The notes under the pieces were generated by a model, which worked only from the letters and a program-made list of their open reading frames with translations, ran no database searches and was not told where the DNA came from. 64,000 nt of DNA, taken from Thereva unica (Eukaryota > Arthropoda > Insecta > Diptera > Therevidae). Shown here one piece after another: positions 34,088 to 45,649 of this stretch. The stretch is taken from NCBI GenBank assembly GCA_949987705.1, contig CATLJY010000204.1:1-64000 (forward strand). Direction: 5' to 3'. The translations under genes and the position numbers were made by a program. Position 1 is the stretch's first letter. Each line of letters opens with the position of its first letter.

Positions 34088-35026
34088 CTTTAACAGGGAT
34101 TCAAAACAGAGTCGACATTTATTATGTGTAAGAAATATATCTAAAGGAAGCTGTGTGCTCGTCAGTCAGTCAGGGATTCAAAACAGAGTCGGCTCTTTTG
34201 TCACCAACAGTCGCAACTGTTTTATTACTTTATGGCCCTGTTTGTTTGGAAAAGAATTGGTGTCTAGTGTATTGAGCATTTGCAGACACTTGATTAATTC
34301 ATGGTCCTGTTTGTTTTGAATAGCTAGGTTTAGGTGCTGATTTGAGTGTAAACCCTTTGAAATAACACTACCGCACTTCCGATAACATCCTGTGAGGTAA
34401 ATTGATATAATCATTCATCTTTTTAACAAATTTATACTCTTTCGCCTTGTTTAAAAATAAATTGAACACAAATTCCCTTCCTTTTTTCATTTTTACGAGT
34501 GTTAAATATTTAGACTTGCCTATATGAGATTTGCCTTGTTAAGATAAATAAAAATGATCATAAAGGATATGAAAATAAACTGCGGGGGTGTGTTGCCGGC
34601 ATATTATAGTCCATTCAAAACGAACGTTTGGGTATCAAAACATAACACCTTTTTGAAACTATTTCCGCACATATTTTTTTGTATGCTGATTATGGGGCCA
34701 CCCCCTAATGTAGGGGTAGTTGAAAGTAGTTTTGTTTTGGCTTGAAAAGAGTTTATTTTTTTTTATTTAATGTTAATTTTTCAAATTGTAGGGGTAGTTT
34801 TTACTCTTTAAGGGTTGAAAACACTTTATTTGTACCTGACTACACGCATTCAATCAAATTTGAAGCCTATTTTTTTATTTTCGGTCCATTTAGGGGTGGT
34901 TTTAACTGTTTAGGATTATCCCTTATCAACCACTTTCGCCAATAAATATTGAAAAAAGTATATTCCATTGGGTTATTTTCGATTATTATTGAAATTGTTG
35001 TTGTTGTTGAAATTGGATTTTGCATT
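34088..35026. other. Unassigned stretch with a 21-bp direct repeat
   Basis: CAGGGATTCAAAACAGAGTC occurs at 34094 and again at 34171. The segment around 34880-35000 resembles 56190-56330 (CCCTTATCA... AATAAATATTG... TATTCCATTGG), so it belongs to an unclassified dispersed repeat. No gene is seen. Confidence 0.45.
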
Positions 35027-35290
35027 TAAATAATGACACTCTATCATAAAAGAATGAGCAAGTTCATTCTTTTATGATGACTTGCCATAACTTTTCATAA
35101 TTTCTCATTATCGTTTACACGGTCATAATTTGTTTCATTATTTCTAAGCTTTTTTAAGCTTTTTATGACAATAATTTTTTCCATTTTTCATGACAGAAAT
35201 AATGACACAAATTATGATCGTGTAAACGATTATGACAATTAATGACCAAAAAAATGACAAGCGTGTCACTCGTGTAAATTCACCATAACT
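35027..35290. repeat. Nested palindromes (MITE-like)
   Basis: A perfect hairpin with arms TCATAAAAGAATGA and TCATTCTTTTATGA lies at about 35045-35078. A second inverted repeat pairs about 35112-35157 (TTTACACGGTCATAATTTG) with about 35197-35238 (ACAAATTATGATCGTGTAAA). Non-coding. Confidence 0.7.
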
Positions 35291-37236
35291 TGTTAAATGT
35301 TTTAGCAAAAATTACTCAGAAAGATACGACACTGTAATCCTTTCTGTGCGAAGAAAAAGGAAAGTAAAAATCTATGATCTTCTGTCTATTCATATACACG
35401 CTCCGGAATGGCGAGAGGGCGGAGCAACGGCAAACTACACAAACACATGCAGAGCAGGAAGTACACGAAGATGGTACATGAATTCACACAAGCAAAATAA
35501 AAGTCCAGACGGCACAAAAAATTGCGGAGAAGAGAAATCAGTGCGTCTCTTTCGCACTTCGTGAAATACCATTTCTTTATTTACCCTCTCTTTCTTCGAT
35601 TTTTGTTTTGTTTTTAAATTGAATTTTGTCTCGCTTGCACCTTGTCGATTGATATATTCACTCGCAAGGGAGCTTATGGGAAATTTTGAGAGTGTTGTAT
35701 CTTTGTGGGTAATTTTTGGTTTTAGCTTAATCTTTCTTGTCATTTTAAATTTCGCGTTTATGAAACTATTAATTAAAAATACTTTATTAAACTAACTATT
35801 GCATTAGTTGTGTTGATCTTTATATTTGAGAGATGAATGGCCCATAGTAAAGGATTCCGATTGCAATGTCGGTGATTCCAAAACTCTCCTAATAAAAAAT
35901 ATTTTTTACACTCCAAAGTCAAGTAACAAAAAATATGCACGACCATATCCTATTCAAATAGATTTAGCCGCAAGAGAACGACATATTTTCCATTTAAATT
36001 TTTTCCTTCCTTTGAATTTACAAGAATGGATCCTGTGTAACCAGTAGTGTGGCGAACACCCCCACTTTACGAATTTCCGGGAAATGGGAAAACCACCGCG
36101 GTTTGTGTGCACTGGTGACAGTTTTCGTAGTGGAAACATGGGAATAAATGCAACACGACTAGCAGCAATATATTAGCGAAAGGGAAACATCTGTAAAAAT
36201 AATCTCTTGGACAAGAAGCGCACTGCAGGGAAATCGCTAAACCTGGCTATTACGTTTTTCCATACATAATAGTCTCACCAACATTTTCCCTTATCTGGGG
36301 TTTTTTTTATTTTGCTTTCTGGGAAACATTTATTATGTTGAATAGAAAGTTTGCAGTGAGGTTGATAAAGGGAAGTAAAACTTTTTTGAATGGGAAATTG
36401 TCAAGCTATCTAATAAATAAATTGCTGAAAATAACAGTATCAAAAATTATCCACTGGTTTAAATTGGACCACAAAATATAATGAAACCTTACTGGGTTAG
36501 TTGTTTCTATCCCTTTGGGACGAGATTTTGTGATACATTAGTCCAAATACAAAGGTGTCTGATAAAAGTCGCATTTTTTGCTTTGATATATGTATTTTTG
36601 TAGTCAACTAATGAAATGCACTCTTTTAAAAATTATAGAACAACTTTAACATAAAAGTAAAGTTTCAACAAACTTCATCGTGTATTGACCATACTTAGAC
36701 AGGTCTAACTGCCGGGATTCGAGATAAAAGCGCCAGGTTTAGTACAGCTTCCAGCTTAGGCACCCTGTCTACTGTGTTTCAGGTAAAATGTGTACGATTT
36801 AGTGAAATTCAATCACAGCGAAAAAGTCCCTTGTGTAATTGCTAAGTCCCATACGTAAGTGGTCGTCTATTAATTACGTGAGGCATTTAGAGAGGGGAGT
36901 TGGTTGAGCCGAATCTCAGCCATTCTCACGGTGGGGGAGTAAATGTTCAAATATCAAAATGAAATATATTGTAATTACATTGAAATGAATGTAATTCACA
37001 TGACAGCAAGGCTAGATTCAGGTCAAAAACACTCTCTTTGTGATTTGTTAATCGTCATGGTGACCGGCAAAAAATTAAATTACAAAAATTCGGCGGAAAC
37101 GAAATCAATCCGTTCGATTCGTCCACAGGAACACGGTCATTACCGATAGTCAGCAATTGCTTAGAGAAATCTTCGGCTTCGGATCGTTTAGCAAGGCAAC
37201 TCGCATGTTTGTCTTCAGCTGTCGGTTCTACATAAA
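35291..37236. other. Unassigned stretch, no gene seen
   Basis: Several frames of 60-100 codons are open, but none carries a recognisable motif. Base composition is unremarkable. Confidence 0.35.
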
Positions 37237-38034
37237 CAGGGGCGGCGCTTTCTCAGGTGCGAATGGGGCATTTGCACCGGGCGCAATTGGACGGGTGGGG
37301 GGGCGAACGGCTAACAAAGACCTCGGAAAGTGGTGGCACCCGATTTGTCACTTCTGTCAAGACCCGAGAAAAGTCACTGCAGACGAACACCTAGCAGACC
37401 TGTTAGCAAGTCCTAATCCCACCTCCCCGCGGTGCCCCCTGGGGTACTTCTTCGGGCGAATGGCGAGCTCTCTGCGCCACAAAACAGAGTTTTAAGTCGG
37501 TTGGGCTGAGGGTTAGCAACCCGCTCCCATAAAAAACACCATTGCTACGAATCGGCCGCCCTATGTCCCATGAGGGATTAAAGGAGCTTAAAGAAGAAGA
37601 AAGAAGCAATTGGACGGGGCGCTATTTCATATGTTAAGATTTAAAAAAAAATATTTGAAAAAAAAATTAAAAATGCTCCCATGACAAATTCCACAAAAAT
37701 TTTACTTCTTCTCGTGCAGGAACTTACCCGAGATTTTAGCTAAAAGATTTGCATAAAATCTTCCTTAAGAAATTTTACTCAAGAAGGAAGTTGAAGAACA
37801 GAGCAAAGGAGCGTCTTCGAGAATCACAAGTAAAAATTCAGGAGAAAAATCCCCAATTTAAAGAAAAATCTCTCATTCATTTATACTACGTTGGAGCACT
37901 TTGTGAATATTATATCTCCCATCCATCGAGTGTTTTGGTTTGTGTTACCCTTCACTAGCATCAAAAAATGAAGAGTTGAAAAGGGCGCAATATGAAATAC
38001 TGCACCGGGTGCAAAAACCCAAGCGCCGGCCCTG
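37237..38034. mobile_element. hAT-type MITE, family E copy 2
   Basis: The ends are CAGGGGCGGCGCTT and, inverted, CAGGGCCGGCGCTT. The flanks TACATAAA (37229-37236) and TTCATGAA (38035-38042) match at six of eight positions. Subterminal GCACCGGGCGCAATTGG is shared with the copy at 24654-24891. A LINE D tail is inserted at 37296-37605. Confidence 0.78.
37296..37605 (+). mobile_element. LINE D 3' fragment inserted in the MITE
   Basis: The 13-bp duplication GCAATTGGACGGG flanks it (37283-37295 and 37606-37618). It ends with CCGCCCTATGTCCCATGAGG, GATTAAAGGAG and a GAAGAAGAAA tail. The same terminal phrase occurs at 49972-50023 (minus) and near 63450. Confidence 0.82.
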
Positions 38035-38085
38035 TTCATGAAGCGCCACTGAGTCCATGATTTGAGCCGAGGGTTTATTTCATAG

Positions 38086-40176
38086 GCAAGGGTAGATCTT
38101 GGAATAACTGAGAGTGTTTGGCGGAAATCTCCAGACAGTAGAATAATTGCGCCTCTGGATGTCGATGTAGCCAGATTTTACTCCATCCTGTATGAAACTT
38201 TCGCATCCTGTGTACCTATCGAGCCGTTAAAATCGCCCAGATCATCCCCACCGTGGTACAATAACGAGTTGAGACGTACCAAAAACCTGAAGAATAAACT
38301 CTGGAAAACCTACCTGAAGAAGAAAGACACTGCGAGTTTCGATGCATTTCTCAATTGCTATGACCAATTTCATGCTCTCTCCGAAACCCTCTATAAAGAG
38401 TACCTCAGAAACATGGAAGGTAAAGTGTATGGTGATCCCAGAGCATTCTTTCAATTTATCAACACAAAGAAAAAAGTTGATAATTACCCTTACACCATGC
38501 AATACGAGAACTCCCTTAGTTCTAATCCAGCCGAAATTTGTGAAAATTTTGCATCGTTCTTCCTCAAATCTTTCTCGTCCTCTGTATTCCAACCAGATGA
38601 AGATAATTTTCGACATATCAATGCAATCCAAACGGCTCAAAACTTTTCCCTGTCTATAACCAGGGATGATATCTCGAAACATATAAATGAACTTCCACAA
38701 GATTTTTCGTCCGGCCCTGATGGAGTCCCTCCAGCTGTTCTAAAATCCTGTGCAGGGGCCCTACTGTCTCCTCTTCTATGTTTATTTCAAAAATCCCTAA
38801 ATAAAGGTCGCTTCCCAACCTTATGGAAGAACTCTTTTATAATACCTGTCCATAAGAAAGGCTGTAAAAACGAAATATCTAATTATAGGCCAATTGCGAA
38901 GTTATCGTCTATACCAAAACTCTTCGAATCTATTATTTATTCTGCTATCGCCCCTATCTGCAAGAGGCTTATCTCAACAAACCAACGCGGTTTTCTTGCA
39001 GCCCGTTCCACTACCACTAATTTACTGGAGTTCTCTTCACACACAATTAGAGGCTTTGTCACTGGCTGCCAAACTGACTGTGTCTATACAGATTTTAGTA
39101 AGGCTTTCGACAAGCTCTCCCACTCTATTATAGTTCTTAAACTAAAGAAATTAGGCTTTCCTCATGCCCTTGTGGATTGGTTCCAGTCGTACTTAGCCGA
39201 TAGAACCTACCAGGTTCTATTCCGCGGAGTCAAATCGAAGAACATCGAAGCGTCCTCTGGAGTCCCACAAGGCAGTCATCTTGGCCCTCTTCTTTTTATT
39301 TTATCAATTGACGATATTGTTACCCTGCTAAGGCACTGTAAAATCCTTATTTACGCTGATGACATCAAACTGTATCGCCACATAAGGAGTATAGAGGATT
39401 GCAAACTTCTGCAGGCAGATCTAAACACCTTCTATTCTTGGTGTTCCAACAACAACCTTGTGCTTAATATTAGTAAATGCGAGATCATGACTTTTTGTAG
39501 GAAACGTGGAGTTATAACTTTTGACTATACTTTCCTTGACAACAAGGTCTTTCGTACTGAATCTGTAATCGATCTTGGGGTTAGGTTAGAAAGTAAGTTG
39601 GATTTCTCCACCCACATCAATTATATCTCCTCCAAGGGCAATTCAGTCCTGGGATTTATAAAAAGATGGTCCAAAAAGTTCAACAACCCCCCCATCACTA
39701 AACACCTGTACGTATCTTTGGTTAGGCCTTTGCTTGACTACGCTTCCCAGGTATGGTCTCCTTACTACTCCTCCCATGTTAGTAGAATCGAATCGGTTCA
39801 AAGGAAGTTCGTCCGGTTTGCACTCAGCCACCTCCCATGGGATGACCCACTCGCTCTTCCGCCTTATGAGAACAGACTTAAATTGCTCAACTTAAGCTCC
39901 CTCCATAAGCGCCGTGAGGTCGCTGACGTTATATTCGTTCATCGACTGATGAATGACAAAGTGGACTCTGGTTTCTTAAGAAACCGCGCGTCATTTAGAG
40001 TGAATAACTACAACCTGAGAGGTGAACCTCTTTTGCACATTAATTCCTCTAACACCAATTATGGCATGTTCGAACCCGTTAATCGCATGCTTATAAATAC
40101 TAACAACAATAGGAGTGTGTTTAGCTTGCTAACCAGTGAAGTTGTCCTTAAAAGGACCCTTCTCAATGTGGCGTGA
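38086..40176 (+). CDS. LINE B reverse transcriptase ORF, 5'-truncated but intact
   Basis: One open frame of 696 codons runs from the stop at 38083 to 40176. It lacks the endonuclease. It starts in the linker (PPWYNNELRRTKN) and contains all reverse transcriptase blocks: FSSGPDGVPPAVLK, NYRPIAKLSSIPKLFE, YTDFSKAFDKLSHS (motif A), SGVPQGSHLGPLLF (motif B), LIYADDIKLYR (catalytic motif C) and LVLNISKCEIM. It ends with the thumb and C-terminal region. No in-frame start is expected because it is truncated. The clade is probably Jockey/CR1-like. It is homologous to the decayed copy at 27656-30470. Confidence 0.9.
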   Translation, partial: ARVDLGITESVWRKSPDSRIIAPLDVDVARFYSILYETFASCVPIEPLKSPRSSPPWYNNELRRTKNLKNKLWKTYLKKKDTASFDAFLNCYDQFHALSETLYKEYLRNMEGKVYGDPRAFFQFINTKKKVDNYPYTMQYENSLSSNPAEICENFASFFLKSFSSSVFQPDEDNFRHINAIQTAQNFSLSITRDDISKHINELPQDFSSGPDGVPPAVLKSCAGALLSPLLCLFQKSLNKGRFPTLWKNSFIIPVHKKGCKNEISNYRPIAKLSSIPKLFESIIYSAIAPICKRLISTNQRGFLAARSTTTNLLEFSSHTIRGFVTGCQTDCVYTDFSKAFDKLSHSIIVLKLKKLGFPHALVDWFQSYLADRTYQVLFRGVKSKNIEASSGVPQGSHLGPLLFILSIDDIVTLLRHCKILIYADDIKLYRHIRSIEDCKLLQADLNTFYSWCSNNNLVLNISKCEIMTFCRKRGVITFDYTFLDNKVFRTESVIDLGVRLESKLDFSTHINYISSKGNSVLGFIKRWSKKFNNPPITKHLYVSLVRPLLDYASQVWSPYYSSHVSRIESVQRKFVRFALSHLPWDDPLALPPYENRLKLLNLSSLHKRREVADVIFVHRLMNDKVDSGFLRNRASFRVNNYNLRGEPLLHINSSNTNYGMFEPVNRMLINTNNNRSVFSLLTSEVVLKRTLLNVA

Positions 40177-40470
40177 CTCTTTGCGTGGCTCACTCCCTTT
40201 TTAGTTTTGCACGCTTCTCTGTTTAATGTTTTTGATCTTTTATGTTTTAATATTTTATGTTTGCATGCCTCAGCTGAGCCACGGCAGTGGTAAATATTTC
40301 TCAGCTCTGCTGGGAAGTGCGCCTTCTGTCTTAGAAAGGAAACTCTATATATGTATATATATACATATATATATATATTATATATATGTATGTGTGTGTA
40401 TGTATATATAGATTTTCATGCTTTGCTGAAAAGTGCGCCTTCTGTGCTAGAAGGGTTAACTCTATATAAA
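40177..40470 (+). repeat. LINE B 3' UTR, duplicated around a TA microsatellite
   Basis: GAAGTGCGCCTTCTGTCTTAG at 40314 is repeated as GAAAAGTGCGCCTTCTGTGC at 40428, each followed by CTCTATATA. Between them is a TATATG/TATATA tract (about 40344-40410). Confidence 0.75.
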
Positions 40471-40499
40471 ACGTCTTGAGTCATTGCGCAGATCTGTCA

Positions 40500-41520
40500 T
40501 AGTTCAATTGAGTGCTTCCAATGCGCGTATGTTCACCATTGTGCATTCATCCCAGATAATGATTTTACTTGCAACCAAAACTTTGGCCATTGCTGAGTGT
40601 TTCGCAATAGTACATGTTGGGTTTTCAGCCGTTTGAAGGTTTAACGGCAACTTTAACCATCGTTCATTCAACGATATGGCGTTGATATTCCTCACTTGAC
40701 TAACAAATTGCTGCATATGAGGTAACACATGTCTTTGATGAAAAGCAAGGTCTGGCTATGTATCTCGTCATTCACCTTGAGATCGGGCTTCCCTGAAATG
40801 AATCGAATTCAGTGTGAAATGTTGTTTGATATGTCACCCTTGTATTTGTTTCACAATTCCCGTGGATTCGATGGGAAGCATGTCAAAAAATGATAGCAAA
40901 TAATATGCGTATCTGACATGGAGATGCAGAAACAATTTCTACAGCGATTATTATGTCCCAATGAGTATCGTTATCAGCCAAATTGAGCTGTTGCAGCAGG
41001 AAATGTTGGGAGCATTTCACCATTGAGAGTTCGCGCTGATTCAAATTATATCGGCCCACGGACATTCACCAGCCAGCAACAACCGCAAGTAGAAGCATTC
41101 GTCATTCTTGGGATGAACTCTGCAAATATGAACAAGAGCATCATTAGAACGCACATCCAGATGATCAGGAACTGCATCGCCTCGCTTTCGACGTTGAAAT
41201 TTCTTCGTTGAGGGGTTCCAAGTGTAATAAATTGGCAAATCAGAGGAGAGTAACGTTCGTGCAAACAGATCCCTTTGGCAAATCAAAAAGAAACTGTTTA
41301 AAGTTGTCGCTGGAGGTGTTTCAGCACGTTGAGCAGCATTCGATGCGTCGAAATAAACTCGTTGACCATTTTTAAGATGTACCGCCAAATGTACAGCAGT
41401 GAGATGACGCTGTAGAATGGGGAATAATGTGCGCAAAATCGCTTCATTGCAACCCACTCAAGAATGGAAACGAATCGTGAATGGAGTTCGAAACCTAGCG
41501 GCATCGACATTGCGTATTCG
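40500..41520 (-). pseudogene. Helitron Pif1-like helicase relic
   Basis: The minus-strand frame 41457-41041 reads HLAVHLKNGQRVYFDASNA, YYTWNPSTKKFQRRK and NDECFYLRLLLAGECPWADI. This is the conserved linker before the helicase in Helitron Rep/Helicase proteins. The minus frame 40728-40504 reads KVLVASKIIIWDECTMVN and IRALEALN, the Walker B/DEAD-like motif II. The Walker A region between them is scrambled. Helitron termini were not found. Confidence 0.85.
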
Positions 41521-43421
41521 TTGGACCGCCAGCTAAAGGATCAAAGAAGAAGAAGTTTTAATTGGTTTAGGACTTGGAGCTGCACGTCAATGTCCGACTG
41601 GGTCCGGGTCATCGGGGCTCAAAGGAAATGTCTTGGCTAAACAGGGCCGGAACTATTGGAACACCAAGCAACGTGCTGAAAAGAGCCCTTGCCGATCGGA
41701 CTTTGATGGAACTTACCGAACCGTGAAGGTCCGTGTCTGGACTGGCCAAATAAGGGATTCCTTTCTGTCTCCTAATATGCGGCAACTGAATTGATGGGGC
41801 GCAGTAGACAAGATGTCAGAGTCCTTGAATCTCTGCTCAAACATTCAAGCCCAAGCGACAATCCACCAGGCAGACTGCTGAACCTGTTCAAGCACCTGAC
41901 ATACAAATATGAAGTGAAAGGGTGTCGCACAACGGGCCAATCAAGTGGGCACGTTACTTTTGGACCAAATACCTCATTAAAAGACAAAGAAGACTTAAAT
42001 AAGAGAATTTAAATCTTGTTTTTTATGATAGTCTTCTTGTGATTCAATTTCCAGAAATTCAATAAAAATGTAGATTGTGAAAATACTGGTCAACGTTTGA
42101 AGACCCTTTTCAATAAATTATTTAAATCGACCGCGCAACGATTATCTTGTAATTTGCTCTGTTGTAAATAATTCAGTATGTACAATTGTACAAATTAAAA
42201 AACAAAATCACAAACTTTTTACATTACCGTATCTTATAAATACAAATCTTCAATTCCAATGTTTTCGTCGTCATGTTTTTTGCATGTCTGGAATATTAAA
42301 GCCTTAAAAATATAAAAATGCCCTCGGGAAGGGAATTTTTTTTTGTACGGAATTCTAAAAATACACCTTTTGAATATTTATTTGCTTCATTGACCTGTTG
42401 TCAAGGGCTCATTCAAATTTAGTAAAGCATAAAATCAATCCATATATATGAAACCGAATAATTCGATCAGAAGAATAAAACAATAGGAATTTTTGCCATT
42501 TCATAAAAATAAAAAAGCATACCTCTGTTATCGCCTTATCATCTCTACCATAATGTCAAAACATATTGACATGCAAAATATCCGCCCCCTTCCATCGTTA
42601 TAGAACAAGATATAGACTGAACGTAAAACGAATTTTTATCGATTTTCTCTGGGAGAGAATATCCTATTGTTAAGTAAGGAAGAAGCAGCAGTATGTGTCT
42701 CCTGACGCCAACATCAATTTATAAGTCATTTGCCTGGAACCCTTGAATATGCCCAGGACAGGGCATGGAGCGCCCTACCCATCCACCTACTCACGATGAC
42801 AGGCTTCTGGTGTCCTTGAAGTCTTGTTCTTTCGGTTTTCAATCAAACAACCAATGCATAAATATTTGCGAAGGGAAGTATACCACCGAAACCATCATCA
42901 TTGTCGGCATCGGCATCAGTTTCGCAGCCAGCCAGCATCTCTCGCAGAGAGATCCTGGAACGAATGATGGAATAAGGATTCACCTCGATTCCGTCTTCTT
43001 TTTTGCCGTTAGCTCCCCGCTTCGCCTTTTCAAATTCCCGGAATTTTCTAATACCCCACAATCCTTAGCTGACGACGCTATATGTAAATTGTTTCGAGCA
43101 GATCTTTCACAAAATATCCTTTATACCCGGAACAGATGGGGCCCTATCACCTTTTATTATGCAGACTGACGATGAAATTAAAAATCAAATCCCATCTCCA
43201 TAAATGGGATCAGCGAGAAGGATAATCAGCGTTGACTTTACCGTCCAGTGGAGCAAGAGGACCAATATTTGGTTAATGGCGTTTTACCCAGTTTTTCTTC
43301 TTCTTCTTCTATTTTTATTGTATCCAAAGGAACAAAACCTGAAACGGAAGGGCCGAGAAAGGACGTGGGACGAGGTGATGCTGTTCTTTTAATAGAGAGG
43401 ATGGGACCAGGATAAGGGACT
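41521..43421. other. Downstream of 5-HT1; includes its probable 3' UTR
   Basis: The minus-strand 3' UTR of the receptor should start at 43421 and run leftward. A TTTATT (AATAAA on minus) lies near 43152. 41570-42000 holds open plus-strand frames without a recognisable domain. No other gene is seen. Confidence 0.4.
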
Positions 43422-44060
43422 TTAGATTTTTCCGCTACGATAATGAACTGGGCGATGACCACCGAATAGGATTCTCTTGAAGGCTTGCCGGAATTCGGGA
43501 CTAAATATTGTATAAATGACAGGATTAAGGGTTGAGTTGAAGTAGCCCAACCATAGAAATAGGGATGCAATAGTGTCGTTGATATGACATGATTCTCCGC
43601 ACAATGGTAGCAGGAGAGCCATCAAGAAAAATGGTAGCCAACAGACAACAAATGCTCCAGTTATGATGGCGAGGGTTTTGGCAGCCTTTCTTTCTCTTTT
43701 CGCTTCGAGGGTTTCTTTCCTTTTGCTGACTTGGCTTTGGGGATTTGGGACACTAGATAACGTTCCGGTCCCAGTTCCACTTATATGGTGTCCTTGCTTA
43801 CTTTGCGGAGTTGGTGTTACCTGATTTGAAGCTTGCTGAGAATGTACGGGGATGCATTGTGCTGCTGTTGGTGTTGTAGCGGAAGATGTTGCTACCTGAT
43901 CCAGCCCCTGCGGCGTTGATGGAATCTTCTGTGTTGATACTATTGTTGGCGTTTGTGCCACTTGATTCGGATGAGAATTTTGATTTTCGTTACTTGTTTG
44001 ATTTGCTATTGATACTAAATGCGATACTGTTGATATTTGACTAGTTGATGAGGTGGGACC
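43422..44060 (-). CDS. 5-HT1: Serotonin receptor 5-HT1 type, last coding exon
   Basis: 212 codons plus stop, opened by a TTTCATTTTAG acceptor at 44061 in phase 0. The first 120 residues are a Ser/Thr/Gln-rich part of the third intracellular loop, followed by basic KRKETLEAKRERKAAK. TM6 (about 130-153) contains VVCWLPFF. TM7 (about 163-187) contains NSTLNPVIYTIF, the NPxxY motif. Helix 8 is PEFRQAFKRILF, and the short tail ends YRSGKI. This matches the C-terminus of insect 5-HT1 receptors, which couple to Gi at the plasma membrane of neurons. The 1A versus 1B subtype cannot be decided here. Confidence 0.88.
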   Translation of the reverse strand, partial: GPTSSTSQISTVSHLVSIANQTSNENQNSHPNQVAQTPTIVSTQKIPSTPQGLDQVATSSATTPTAAQCIPVHSQQASNQVTPTPQSKQGHHISGTGTGTLSSVPNPQSQVSKRKETLEAKRERKAAKTLAIITGAFVVCWLPFFLMALLLPLCGESCHINDTIASLFLWLGYFNSTLNPVIYTIFSPEFRQAFKRILFGGHRPVHYRSGKI

Positions 44061-44546
44061 CTAAAATGAAAGAAAATCCAATTTAGCTATCGATGTAAAA
44101 ATATTAAGAAGAGAGTGTATTAAATTATCTCTATTCAATTTGGGACATAGAAAGGAGACGCTTTTCGGCAACTCCAATTCGACACGATTCAAAGTGAGGG
44201 TGTAAGATTACAAGATTGTTGACAATTGAAACAAATAAACGGTGATTAAAGAAAGCAATTTGAAGCACAATATGGAACCACAATTCGATATCTATTTTAC
44301 CGAAGAAGCTACATTTATATTGAATCATAGCTGAATTTTGCCACTGAAATTATTCACCCTGTTTCTTTAAAGGCTTAAGCCTAGCCCGTGAAAATTTTCT
44401 TATTCCTCGAAACGCCTGATGTTTAGTCTTCTAATAAAAATAATAATTTATTGGAAAGGTACACAAGATCATACATCTAACTAAATAAATGTACTACATT
44501 TTTAAACAGGTAATCGAACCTAAATTTAAACTAGTTGGGATGTGGG

Positions 44547-45014
44547 TTTTTTTTTTTATGTGAAAGACTAGAGTCATAGGAAACGCCCTTTATACTGTGT
44601 CGACAATCTATTTTCTTCATATAGAGTGCAATGTCGAACAGCAGCTCTAATCGGGGAAGAAAGGGACTGTCACAACCTACCCGCGATATTTTTAGTCCAC
44701 GTACTTCCAACCATTACTGTCGCGACTTTGACATCGGGACATCGAGAAACAACTCGCTGGAGTGTTATGCCTCCTGAAACGAGTTGAATCTCATCAACCA
44801 ACCGATGACATGCGCTTTTTTTTGGTGGAGCGGGAAAGGGCTAAGGAAGGCTATGACAGGAGGGATCAGGAATGTAAAGAGGGAAGAAGAAAGAAGGAAA
44901 GTTATGTAGGGGGGAAAGTGGAAAAGGCGAAGGACCGTGGGGCTGGCCGGGATTCGAACCCGGGACCTCTGGGATAGTAGCCAGGCGCCTTACTCCCTAG
45001 GCTACCGAGGCCCC
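44547..45014 (-). repeat. tRNA-derived SINE, full-length copy
   Basis: On the minus strand it runs from a tRNA-like head (45014-44937) through an unrelated body to a poly-A tail (T-run 44547-44557). The tail ends TAGTCTTTCACATAAAA, resembling the LINE C 3' end. Two broken copies lie at 3664-5064 and 28290-29231. No clear target duplication was found. Confidence 0.88.
44937..45014 (-). promoter_or_regulatory. tRNA-like RNA polymerase III promoter of the SINE
   Basis: A-box-like TAGCCTAGGGAG and a perfect B-box GGTTCGAATCC are correctly spaced. The acceptor stem GGGGC/GCCCC pairs only partly, and the anticodon arm (CTGG/CCAG) has an irregular loop. This is therefore a SINE head, not a functional tRNA gene. 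Confidence 0.82.
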
Positions 45015-45649
45015 AGTGTGATGAACGAAGATGGAATAAACTGACTTCTTACAAAATAGTTATACGTTTAGCACTAATGGAAAATTGGCTAGTATCAAAA
45101 CTGATGACAAGGCAATCCCGAGAGAAGCTAGTTCAAATAACTATAATAGTAGTAAATCCACAAGATTTTTCTAGAGAATTTGTTTTTCCTGAACAAACAA
45201 ACATTTCCTCCGTATTTCGTTCGCTGCACTAAAGAGGGTGTTCAAATTCGTATTAAGCGTGCTAAAGCGCCGTTGACAAACTGATTGGATTTGGAAATTC
45301 CAAAGCTTTGCGGAGATATTAGCAAAACTGTAACTGTTAAGTACTTGTCAGACTTGACCAAAAAGAACAAATTTTGCGGTAACTACTGGAAATCCCGGGA
45401 TGAACCGCAATTAACTGAAACTGTATCACGGGTAGAAAATAATTCCCCGTCTAAAAGTGCTCATCCAAGGTAAAGGATAACGAAATTTTTGCACGATCCT
45501 TAAAGGTTGTCGGATTTTGACAAGTGATGTTTTTGCTATCGCTGTGCAGAACCTAAAAAAGATCACTTCGTTTAGAACGAGTCTCATTCCATCGAGTTTA
45601 TTAGATATTAGCAAAACTTGTCAATTTGAGGTCTTTCTGATAATTAGCC
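45015..45649. other. Intronic stretch, nothing recognised
   Basis: No repeat or coding motif is seen before the tandem array. Confidence 0.4.

Noticed and set aside
34095..34191. Target duplication around an insertion (21-bp direct repeat)
   Set aside because: The 56-bp interval between the copies has no element features; local duplication is simpler.
43238..43570. Second minus-strand protein overlapping the receptor C-terminus
   Set aside because: Out-of-frame shadow of the 5-HT1 exon and its 3' UTR.
44937..45014. A tRNA gene on the minus strand
   Set aside because: The B box is perfect, but the acceptor and anticodon stems are imperfect and the segment is the head of a repeated SINE.
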